In this document: piece after piece, positions 24,755 to 35,849 of the stretch | How the letters are laid out: every line of letters begins with the position of its first letter | Position numbering within the stretch: the stretch's first letter is position 1 | Source: Pelecanus crispus | Taxonomy: Eukaryota; Chordata; Aves; Pelecaniformes; Pelecanidae | Length of the DNA: 64,000 nt | Assembly: GCF_030463565.1 (NCBI RefSeq) | Contig: NC_134646.1 | Span: 20,255,296-20,319,295 of the forward strand | Reading direction: 5' to 3' | The notes under the pieces: generated by a model | Told to the model about the DNA's origin: nothing | The model's input: only the letters and a program-made list of their open reading frames with translations | Databases searched by the model: none | Position numbers and translations under genes: made by a program

Positions 24755-27700
24755 TTAAAACAATAGGATACACTGTGGTTGTGCCGTTTGTGCCAATGAA
24801 TCTGTCCTTGACTAAAAAAATGATGTAAATAATTTTCTAAAAACCTAATGTCAATATAGAATGAGTTCAGACATCATCCATAAAACCTGATTTCATTTTT
24901 ATCGCTTGGAAGAAATATCCTGGTGGTGGTGAAACTTCAGAACACTGTTGGAAATGTTAGACATTTCATTTATGTCTAGTATCCTAGCCAAAAGTGTAAG
25001 ATAACAAATGGCCAAGATAAAATATGAAAAGCACTTCACTTTTTTTTTAAATCCTATTATACCTTCCTATTTCCACTCTAATTCAATCTCTCATTAAGTA
25101 AAGGTTACAGCTTTGTATGAAAAGTATTTATGAACAACGTCTGGAGGAAAAACAAGGTTTTTCCTCAGCACTGTGGTTGCAAATGGGTTTGAATTGTTAG
25201 AGAAACAGTTGTTATCAAAGCACTAAAGTAAGTATAGCTAACATTTTTATACCACGCCTGAATACCAAACTATTAGAAAAAAAAAACAAACCAGAATTAA
25301 GCCTGGCAGTAAATTGTTTTCTAGTTCAGTATATTATTCAATCTTTAATTCTCTTGTCAAGGAAATGGCTGAAAAATATTATATCATGTCAAATGTTTAC
25401 CACCACAAGCCCCAGAGTATTACAATACAGAAACTAACTACATCCAGTATCTCTAAATTGCAAGGCAAAGTTTTACTATTTGCTTTGCTCTTCTCCAGAA
25501 GGCAATTGCCAAACATAACTGCACTGCATTTGACAATAATAATACTCTTGAAAAGCAGGGTTTGAGAGGTGAAAGAGTATGAAGCAGTCCACACTATGGT
25601 TCTGATTTCAAAGACTTGCTTTTATTTTCAATCACATACATATAGTAGTTATTCATACAGAGGAACTTCAAAATCTTGAGTGTTTTTGGTTCTTCCTTCT
25701 AAAAAAATACAATTAGTTCAGGATAGGAGACAGAGGTATGTCTTTTCCTGAAATTATTATACTTTTCTGAAAAGTCTGGTGGTGATCGGAGTTGACATTC
25801 AGGGAGCAGAGAAGGGTGTCAGACTCTTACACTGCACTGCTGTAGAGAAACCGTGCCTTTAACTCCTTCTCACACCAGAACAAAATCAGTCACAATCAGT
25901 ACAAAAATGAGCCAAAACCGCTTGAGCTGCTATGTGTTTAGTTATTTTACAGAAAATAATTACATTTAGTCTCAGCAGTTAAACAGTTTCTTTCTCCACC
26001 TCCATCTGTATATAAGGTTTGACCTGGATTCTGACCTCCTTGTTCAGCCAGATCTCCTCTTAGACAGCGGAAGAGGAGTTTTTGCCTGAACAAGGGATAT
26101 AGCCTCGGACCTGTGTGTTTTTAGTAAAGGAGAATATACACATGGGGTCTGCGGTACCGGAATGACTGCAGCAAGTACCTGAGTCTCCCTTTCGCATTGA
26201 GGTCTTAACTCTATGCCACTGTGGCATCCATGACTGGGATGAGGAGGAGACTGTAATGCATCACACTAGTAAACTCCACTCCTACAACATTTTTGTCCTG
26301 AAAGGGGATGACAAGGTTTTACTGTGTCAAGAATGTGGAGGGAATGGATTAAACTTTAAAGGGTACTTTGAAGGATAGAAGTACACCACCCATACTTTTA
26401 TCACCATCACATTAGTTCTTTTAATTGCTATTTTAAGTCCTGCCTAGTTGAAGAATAGTAATTTTCTTTCCCAGCCTTAGGAGCTGCCTGCTTTAGTCTT
26501 TTAAGTTTGAAACTATATCTGAATGGGTAGGTCAGAGCCATGTGAGTGAGTTAGAAGAGGCCTCCCACGGGCAAACCAAAGACTAGTTCTTAACCTGTGT
26601 GACAATAAACATTCCAGTTTGCATTACTGAACCTCATGGAAAACATCATGCACTAACTGAAGCAAAACCAGTCAAATTATTTGACATCAAAAGCCACAAC
26701 CATCAAACCAGCAATTGCTCTCAGAACATCGTGCAGAAATGGAGAAGTCCTCCTGGCACAGAGAGGAATGATGGGGAGTCCGCTGCTTCTCTGCGGTGCA
26801 AAACCAGCACGCCTGTATTCACACAGTGGGACAATGTGCTGACCATCCCCAGCTCCCCATTCTTCCCTACCCTGATGCACATGCGTGTGTGGGGGTGTTT
26901 CAGGGGTAATCTTACACAAGGTTACAAAAGCCTGATGCTCCAACAGCACATGTGGTATTGAACTGACTTCTGACCTGGGCTGAAGGTGAAATTCTGATTT
27001 GGCAATATTGACAACCATTTGCCTACAGGCAGACTGTTTCCAATTAGCAGGTATTGCTTTGTTCTATTGTGCTCATTAAACTTGGTATTTCCTAAAAGAG
27101 TGATGGCTGTATAGCCAGCATGGCTGTCAGGCGTTCATTCATCAGTTCAAAATGCTGAACACAGCATCAACAACCAAATTGCTTACAGTGTCAGAGCTGT
27201 TTCAAACAGCTGCTCAGCAGTCTGGTAGTGCTGGTTATTCACACAGCTTGGCTGAAATGATTGTCCCACATTCTTAACAATCTGCTTTATTTTCTTTCAA
27301 CATAAAAACTCCTAAAAACATCCAATGCATTCTTACATAAGGACTTGAGTAACTGCAAAAAAAAGCCACTACAGTAGATTAATTTGTTACTACTACTGAG
27401 ACAACTGTACTCCTCAGTAGTTAAAAGAATGAAAGGAAGAGAACATAAAATATCCTCTGCATTGCAGTGACCTGGGGGCAAGTCTGTGGCTGTATTTCAG
27501 TGTTGTGTTGTAACAAAAAAAGAAAAAGCTATTGTGCTAAAATGTTTCCAGGGGTATTTCCCCAAAACAACACACTAATTGAAATCAGCTGCTGCCTATA
27601 TACATGCCATTTGCTTTCCTAACTAGCCTGTGAGCATATTTGAACATTGTGATATGACTTACACATAGTAGGTAATTCATACTTAAAGAAACACCTGATA

Positions 27701-28452
27701 GAAACTCATTGCCTGAGACAGGCCTTACTGGATTCTGTTTTACAAAAAATTTGGTAAGGACAAATTTTCCATTTAGCTTAGTGAATTAATTGCAAGTTTT
27801 CAGTTAGTTGCTATGTCGTTATTGCTCTGACTGCTCTTCTACCTAGTGCTCTTTTGTGAAGAAAAGAAAATGCTTTTGTGTGTACTTACTATATTATGTA
27901 GCTGTTCCCTGCATATTAACTGTACATCACCTACACCATCAAATGAATGAGAATATTAATTCCCTGCATGCACTTCACTATGAAGTGCAAGTCATTAACT
28001 CCTCACAGCAAGATTGCAATGTTGATGCAGTAACATTTTTTTCTTTACTTGTAAAACACTTCTTACAGGCAATGTAGCAGGAATGATCATTTTAAGCAGC
28101 TTCTCTGACATGGTGAAATGAGAGATGTGATAATTACTGAATCTTTGAGAGAGCTCCTTTCCTGAGCTGGTGGAGTAGCCCCCAATAAACAAATGCACTA
28201 GAGCTTAAAACCAGAAGATACAAACTATATCACTTGGCAAGGTGAATGTTTTCTAAAATGTTGTTTGCTCTGTGTGGGAGCCTCAGGTTCAACTGTATAG
28301 ATCTAAAGGAAAGTTTAGCCTAAAGCAGTATTAGTCACAGTAGTCACGTGTGATTTCTTTCAACTTCAGTCTGCAACTCCTGACTGTTTCTACTGCTAAA
28401 GAAGGCATTACAGAGGTAAGGACTAATTAATATTATGACAAGGTTGATATCT
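24755..28452. other. No recognised gene
   Basis: Sequence between the two CR1 copies. It contains one cysteine-rich open frame (26166-26378, listed separately) and a 120-codon open frame (26599-26961) with no recognised homology. Confidence 0.5.
26166..26378 (+). other. Short cysteine-motif open frame, function unknown
   Basis: A 70-codon open stretch has no ATG at its 5' end; the first ATG is at 26259. It carries LCHCG about 20 residues in and LLCQECGGNG near the end, so a CxC and a CxxCGGxG are spaced like a small zinc-binding fold. It ends in TAG. There are no convincing splice sites or homology. It may be a decayed exon, a decayed element or chance. Confidence 0.15.
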
Positions 28453-29007
28453 CTATAGTTTGGTGGTACTGGTGAGATCCCACCTGGAGTACTGCATCCA
28501 GCTCTGGAGTCCTCAGCCCAGGAAAGACATGGACCTGTTGCAGCAGGTCCAGAGCAGGACCACAAAAATGATCTGAGGGCTGGAGCACCTCTCCTACAAG
28601 GACAGGCTGAGGGAGTTGGGATTGTTCAGCCTGGAGAAGAGAAGGCTGCGGGGAGACCTTAATGCAGCTTTTCAATACTTAAAGGGGGCTTATAAGAAAG
28701 ATGGGGACAGACTTTTTAGTAGGGTCTGTTAAGATAGGACAAGGGGTAATGGTTTTAAACTAAAAGAGGGTAGATTTAGACTGGATATAAGGAAGACATT
28801 TTTTACAATGAGTGTGGTGAGGCACTGAAGTGGGTTGCCCAGAGAGGCAGTGGAGGCCCCATCCCTGGAAACATTCAAGGTCAGGTTGGATGGGGCTCTG
28901 AGCAACCTGATCTAGTTGAAGATGTGCCTGCTTATTGCAGGGTGGGCTGGACTAGATGACCTTCAAAGGTCCCTTCCAACCCAAACTGTTCTATGATTCT
29001 GTGATTG
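28453..29007 (+). mobile_element. CR1 LINE 3' fragment
   Basis: About 555 bp from the end of the CR1 polymerase (VRSHLEYCIQLWSPQPRKDM) through the 3' UTR to a tail TTCTATGATTCTGTGATT. In-frame stops break it (for example the TGA after KMI near 28574). It differs clearly from the 22.9-kb copy, including a single decayed tail unit, so it is probably an older or different CR1 subfamily. Confidence 0.93.
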
Positions 29008-29581
29008 TTCCTGGATAACAAGGCAGGTGTTACTACATTACACACCACGTTGGACATAAGACTCATCAGTCTCCAAAGCAAGAAACACAGGAAACCCAGA
29101 GTCAATGGCAGATTCAGATAGCATGGCAATTTTTTTTTAGGAAAGAGTTACCGTTACAGATGTGTAATTACTTTTATTACAGTTTCACTACATGCCTGCC
29201 TTTTTCTAACCTATAGTACCTCAGTAAGTGTAGGTGGAATGGGTGGAGAGAGCCCATATACCATCAGGGCAGAGCCCACTGAAGAAGAGTCCTGAGAGAA
29301 CAGGAAGCAGAGATTGGCAACATCTTCCTGCTTGGAAATTGCTTTGTGTTAAATATACTAAATTAACTAGAAAAAAGTTCTGTGCAGATTCCAAAAGGTA
29401 CTGTGGTAAGTCAGAAAGCTCCATCTTGGTTTTGTATTCACAGAAACTGAAGGAAGGTATACTTAAGGTATGGTTCAGAGAATGCCTTTCTGTTAAAGTG
29501 GGCATAAAAAGAAAAAAGAAAACAATTAGAGCAGAGATTTGCAGAGAAAAGAACTTAACGCGAGGCAATTTCCCAGCATGA
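29008..29581. other. No recognised gene
   Basis: A short AT-rich spacer between the CR1 fragment and the solo LTR. Overlapping open frames on both strands (29221-29637 minus, 29234-29581 plus) show no homology. Confidence 0.5.
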
Positions 29582-29586
29582 TAGTG
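29582..29586. repeat. Target-site duplication, left copy (TAGTG)
   Basis: Identical to 30171-30175 on the other side of the LTR. Confidence 0.85.
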
Positions 29587-30170
29587 TGTCCTGGTTTCAG
29601 CTGGGATAGAGTTAATTTTCTTCCTAGTAGCAGGCACAGTGCTGTGTTTTGGATTTAGTAGGAGAAGAATGTTGATAACACACCAATGTTTTAGTTGTTG
29701 CTAAGTACTGCTTATGCTAGTCAAGGACTTTTCAGCTTCCCATGCTCTGCCAGGTGCACAAGAAACCAGGAGGGGGCACAGCCAGAATAGTTGATGCAAA
29801 CTGACCAAAGGGCTATTCCATACCATATGATGTCATGCTCAGTATAGAAACTGGGGGGGGTTGGCTGGGGAGCAGCGATCACTGCTCGGGAACTGTCTGG
29901 GTATTGGTCGTCAGGTGGTGAGCAATTGCATTGTGCATCACTTGCTTTGTATATTATTATTATTATTATTACTGTTATTATTATTATTATTTTATTGTTA
30001 CTATTATCATTACTATTTTACTTTATTTCAATTATTAAACTGTTCTTATCTCAACCCAGGAGTGTTCCTCACTCTTACTCCTCCGATTCTCTCCCCCATC
30101 CCATCGGGGCAGGGGCAGTGAGCAAGCGGCTGCGTGGTGCTTAGTTGCTGGCTGGGGCTAAACCACAACA
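29587..30170 (+). mobile_element. Solo LTR of an endogenous retrovirus (avian ERVL-like)
   Basis: A 584-bp element begins TGTCCTGGTTTCAGCTGGG and ends AAACCACAACA, so it has terminal TG...CA. It is flanked by the same 5-bp sequence TAGTG (29582-29586 and 30171-30175). A TATA-like box (GTATAGAAAC near 29840) and ATTAAA with a downstream GT/TC-rich stretch near 30035 mark the promoter and poly(A) parts of the LTR. No internal gag/pol sequence lies on either side, so it is a solo LTR left by recombination. A 5-bp duplication fits the ERVL-type class, and the sequence matches an LTR family I recall as common in non-galliform birds. Confidence 0.92.
29953..30018. repeat. (ATT)n microsatellite within the LTR
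   Basis: ATT units with interruptions (ACTGTT, TATCATTACT) lie inside the R/U5-side part of the LTR. This segment is expected to vary in length between copies. Confidence 0.8.
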
Positions 30171-30175
30171 TAGTG
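30171..30175. repeat. Target-site duplication, right copy (TAGTG)
   Basis: Identical to 29582-29586. Confidence 0.85.
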
Positions 30176-33100
30176 TTGTCCAATTGTACTGCTGTCTGAT
30201 GGCTGAGCTATCTAAAGGGAAGAGAAACTTGCTTACATAGCATGTCTATTTGGACATATCTTTGTATGCTCTGTTGGAAGCAGTTTTCACTATGTACTTT
30301 CAAGTTGGACACAGACCAGACAGTTGAAAAGTCATAAAAGGTAATTGCCTAAATTCTTTGTGGCCTTTTAACTTCCAGGACTCCAAATACTTTTGAAGAG
30401 ATTGATGGTGGCCAAATCTACCCACAACCCCAATCAGTTTAGCACCACCATCATCTACCCCTCAATTCTGCTCATTTGACCCTCTTTCTTGTCATCCCGT
30501 GCACTTCAGGGAGAGATTTACACACATTCATACATAAAATTTATTGGAAAATGAAGAAAAAATAATGCAAACTTACTGAAAATGTGGAATTATGCTTTGT
30601 CCAAGAAACGCTCCAGACCATCAAGTACACCATGAACTGTCCAGGGTCAGTCTGGCTGGAGAAGAAATGCAACAAGCAGATGATTTACAGGCTGAAGGGT
30701 TCGCTCAATTTTGCTCTTGCTGGAGCCTTCAGCACGTTTTTGCCTTTAGGTGGCACTCTTCACCCGTATCGTGCATCTTCCTTGCTGAAGGGAGCTCTGT
30801 CTATACAGCTCTGCAATACCACTTTTAGAGGAGTAAGATGAGCACAACATTAACCTGAGATAAGGGATCTGATCTAACACAGAGCAGAAGCTGGAATAAC
30901 CATGGTTGCCTTCCTCCATCAGCTTTAAAAAAACTCTTTGCACTGCACACTGATTTTGTAAATTTTTTTTCTTTTCTCCCCAGTTACTGGATGGTCCTGT
31001 GAACTGGTTGCAGCACAATGCAAATTTGATGTGCAATCACAGTCCCTCTGGATTCTGTGCTACATAACAGTGGCACTGAATTTCTGCAGTACACATGAGT
31101 GTTGTCTCTGTGCTAACTGCTTAAAAACCCAGTGCTAAAACCAATGGACAGCTTGGTTATCCTGTCAATATGCTGATGCTAGTAATTATAGCCAAAAAGG
31201 GGAATTAAAAACTTCCTTCATATATTTCAGAAATCACATGACACTGTTAGCAAATTAATTATTTTAGCAATATTTTAGCTGTAATTTTATTGCCATGTCC
31301 ACTAACCCTGTCTTGTGCTTGTGACAAAACAGAGTCAGAAAGCTAAAATTGATGAGTACAACTGTGCTGAAATCTGTCTAGCATTCTGCCACTGACCCAC
31401 CTGCAGTCAGCAGCATGGTATTTTGTTGCAGTGTTGTTCAAGGAGATGCTACTTTTTTCTTTTCTGGTGAAAAAAAGATGAGAGGTCTGCACATTGCCAA
31501 AAACTAGTGTATTCCTTTATGCAGAGAATCACAATAATCCTTCAACTAACTGACATTTTAGAAGGACATGCACTAAAAGTTTCAGAGGACTCCTGCTCTG
31601 AGAACAGAGCTATGCATTCTGATCTGTTACATGGTATTAGGCTTTTGAGGAAGAATTTGGACAATGTTCTGGCTGCTTGGAACTCTGAAATTCAGTGGTA
31701 TTCAGACATGAGGTTTGATTCCTGGACTATTTCTCATAATGTTCATTAATTTTAAAACCAGAGCTTCATCCTTCAGTCCACTCAGTTGCGTGCTGGGCCC
31801 TAGAGTACTTCCAATTTTAGTGATGAGAGCTTTTGTGCTTACTCTGAATTTATCTGTGTTCAAACCCTGTTAATTCTGGATTGAGGCTGACATTAAGAAA
31901 GAGTCTCCATTTGCCCCTGAACACCTACATCCACAAATCTTTCACTGAAAGGCATACTGCTCTCTGGAAAACAGGTGTGGGGTGGGCACATTTAACAGCA
32001 CCCTGTGGTGACATACCTCCAGGACTTTTACTTTTGCTATTAAAGTACTTAGGGTAATTATTCATATAAAAAAGAAGAAAACCAAAAAGTGAACATTTAT
32101 TCTAGCTGTGATTTAGCATTCTGCTGAGAACACTTAAAATATATCCTTTCCCCTCTAAGATGATGCAACTGAACTAAAAACGTAAGACTACTCCAAGGGC
32201 AGGAACATCATCTAGAGAATGCTGAGGACAAATCCAGCAAAACATGGGCATAAACATATCCTCCAAGACAAAAAAATTCCAGAGGTAATCTTTCTGAACA
32301 TTTGTTGATGACAAATCAAGACTTAAAGACATTTTCATAGTATCTGCTATCAGTTTCTTAATCACTAACACAGGTTAATCTTGTAACATCAGACACATCT
32401 TTACCTAGCTAGGGTTAACAGCAGGAAGGGGTCATTGTACAGCTTTTTACCTCATCCACACATTAAACCATTAATTGTTCTGGAAAATGGAAGGGGTATT
32501 TTCTTGCAGCGCTACTTCTTTGTAATTTCTGTCTTGTGAGTTTGTGAGAATCAAAGATAATTCCCCTTACTCTCCAAAGTTAGATGTGAAGTAGAGGTGG
32601 GAATAATTTCACACATTTCAAATTTAGCTTAGAGAAACATTAAATGCCCCCATTGTTAGTTCCAGGCTTATGGTGCAAGAAAGGTTAAAATCTTCCAGAC
32701 AGCAACAGTCAGCCACTCCCCATAATGGGACTTACTTAACAAAAGCCCCGATCTATCCGTTAAATAGACATGTTCAGAAAGAGAGCTATTTTCTCCAGCA
32801 CCCTAGTTACTATTCCATATATAAGTGCTCCTGGAATGTGGACAGAACATCATATGGAAACATCAGGAGACAAACACTCCTTCCTAGCAGCTGATTTCAA
32901 AATAAGATGAATACATTGGGTAGTCAGTATTAATTTAACCAGCTAAACTTCCTCCCTGGCTCCTTACACTTTACCGATAATCATGTTTTCTTAGACGCAC
33001 AGCAGATTTGCAATTCAGGCTCCAAGCTATACCATTAACAGAGGGTTTAGGAGAGCATGTTGAAAAGCAAGATAATCTTGGTCTTTATCTGTATGTACTT

Positions 33101-35798
33101 GAAGAGAGTCGCAGCCACAGGGCAGTGAATGGAGCCTGCAGAATTGTTGCTTTCTAAGCATCAGCACATACATAGAAACAGCCAAAACTGAACAGCCTCC
33201 AGCAGAAGGTTCTACAGGAGAACTGAAACTTCAACTCTGTGATCAAACTAGAAAGTGACTCGCATATGCAGATCACAACAGCCATACATGCTGTAAGGGG
33301 ACTGTGAACTGGTCTCAGTGCGTTTAAATGGGCCTCACAACACCATAGCGCATGTTCATCAGTTTGAGCACATAGGTTGTTCACTGACCTTCATCCCATT
33401 CGTTTGCCTCAAGCAGAGAGGGAAGGGGCATTTTGCAGAGGTGCTGTGATGTCCTTCCTTCAACTCTGCTTCAATACAGACGATTCCATTGATTTGCTAC
33501 AGCTCATCAGTGTGCAACACATACTCCCCCTTACCAAACAGGAGATGTTAGGCCATCACGCAGGCTGACTGAAGAAAAATTCCAAGGCTGGTGTGTTGCT
33601 ATAAAAGGTACTTCCATTGAATACCAAGGAGCATTATAGGAGATAGACCCATCCTGTGCAAATACAACTTCAGATTTTCTGGAATTTAGGACTCTGGGTT
33701 ATTTGAAGCTAAATCACAGTTACAGCTTCAGATCTGGATTCAGTGGTCTGTAAATCACTGAAATATGGTCATAAAAATTCTGACTCCTGAAAAGGGTAAA
33801 CCTCTCAAAAAAAGATGTATCTTCAATTGTCTCAAAAAGTACCCAGTAAAACAAAAAAGCTGGTCCTGATCCTTCCCATTTTGCAGTAAGAATCACAAAG
33901 CCAAAATTCCCTAGCCACTGCGAATCAGAGGTTTGTATTGTATGTTGTAGCTTAGCCAATCTCTGCATATGCAAACTGGGAGAAGAATAGACCTTGAAAA
34001 TTGTCCTGTTTCAGCAGGTCAGAGCAAGAGTACCAGCTCTGCACAGTATGTTTGAAATGGCATTTAAGTACCAACAACTGTAAGAATTTCTTTCTTTACA
34101 GTGCTTACAGGGTGCTTTAATTCATTTTTTCTATAGCTCCCCCTGTTCAAATTGTTTCCACAGAAGGCTGTTTGTGATTTTTCTTTTCATCTCTGCACGT
34201 GATGAATCCAAACATAAAATTGTCCTTTGTGTATTATGGTTTGACTTGCTTGGAAATATAATGGGCACAGATAGCTTGTGCAAGAATTGAGAAAACCAGC
34301 AATGTTTTCCAAAAGGCAACATCTCTCTCCTTTTTGTTCTTCTTTCACTTGGAGTGAAGTGTGTTCAACTTTGTGAAAAATCGGTCCCCAAATAGTAACT
34401 GCAGCTGATATGGTGGGTTTGGGTGTTTTGTTTTGTTTTGGGTTTTTCTTTGTTGTTGTTGACTTGTTTTTGTTTACATTTTTTAATGGGGGAAGAGATG
34501 GGAGACGGACTAGCTTTTCCTTGGCAGTTTTTCTTCATTCTGTCCAGTCATGTGGTCATTTTTTCCCCAATATTTTTAGGCAGTCAACCAGAGGAATAAA
34601 CTCTTAAGCTACTTAAAGACAAAAGTCTGAGTCTCGTATGCATTAAGATCCCTTTATATTTCTGTAGCACTGTAAATGCTTCTTAAATGAATGATGGTAT
34701 ACAGGATTAAGCCTATGAGGCACGTCAGAGGGAGCACTAACTGGATTTTCTAATCCTGGCAACTTCCGCATGTTTACAACTTTATCTGTGTCCCCTAGTG
34801 AGGGCTGAAGGAAAAGAAACAAGAAGCCAGGAGAGCTGTACGAGCATACTTTGTATGTTCTTCATTGATACCCTTCATGCCATTCAAATAGGACTCTGGA
34901 ATACACTATTTTAATTAGCAAAGCTTGTTTTAAAGTAAACAACACAAACACTCCTTATAGAACAGTCACAGTCTCCTCTGCTAGACATACAGGTTTTTTG
35001 GCAAGATCACATTCAAACAGCATGAAATTCACCCCTGTGCACGGCCCACCAGAAGGCCCTTGCACCGCTTTAACTTCCACTTAGCTGCTCTGGATAGGAG
35101 CGAGTGGTTTGTGGGATAAGGACCAAAGTTCACTACAATTTTCTTCCAAAAAAAGATGGTCCAAATCCACATCTGTAAAGATCAGCAGTTTTGCCACTAT
35201 AAGGTCATAAAGGTGTAATACAGGCGTCATGCATAGAGTACATACCATATTTCAATTGAGTCCTGTCCCTGCATGACTTTGAGCCCCTGTGAAAGTACAG
35301 ATGCACAACACACATGTAATGAAGCCCTCAATCAATATGGTTTGCTGTGTTGTGCTGTTTACTGGGAACACTACAAAGTCATTCAACCGACAGGAGTCAA
35401 GACAGCAGTGAGAAGAGTATCCTCAGGAGGAAGCTCTGACAGGATTCCTTTTGACACATGGGAGAACACCAGATTCCCATCTTAGTTCAGTAATTGCTAA
35501 ACAAACAGAAATCGGAAATCATTGATGCGACATTGACCCATAAAACACTGATGACTGAGGCCCTGTTCTCCCCTGTATTACACACAGGGAACAACAGATG
35601 GTCAAAGGAAAACAGAGTAAGAACAAAACAATAAGGAAAATTGTTGGTTCCTTAACAAATGTCACTACTGCAGTCCATTTATGCTGACTGACACTGGTTG
35701 TTCTTTTCAGCTATAACTGCGCAACAAAATCGGACATGTGTCATCTTCCAGTCTTGATACTGTACTGTTGCTGCTGTTGATTTTCTTTTGTTGGTCAA
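30176..35798. other. No recognised gene
   Basis: AT-rich, unique-looking sequence between the solo LTR and the A-tract at 35.8 kb. Open frames such as 30584-30841 (plus) have no recognised homology or splice context. Confidence 0.5.
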
Positions 35799-35834
35799 TT
35801 TTTTTCTTTTTTCTTTTTTTTTTTTTTTTTTTTT
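35799..35834. repeat. Poly-T/poly-A tract
   Basis: A run of 21 T (35814-35834) is preceded by an interrupted T-rich stretch with single C bases. It is the longest homopolymer-rich tract in the MAPK10 flank. Confidence 0.85.
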
Positions 35835-35843
35835 ACATCTACA

Positions 35844-35849
35844 TTTATT
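35844..35849 (-). terminator. Distal AATAAA next to a long A-tract
   Basis: On the minus strand AATAAA is followed 10 nt later by an unbroken run of 21 A (35834-35814) and a further A-rich stretch to about 35799. It could be the distal MAPK10 poly(A) site with a genomic A-tract, or the fossil tail of a retroposed RNA inserted on the minus strand. Confidence 0.3.

Noticed and set aside
26599..26961. 120-codon plus-strand open frame
   Set aside because: Open runs of this length are expected several times by chance in 64 kb. There is no homology or convincing gene context.
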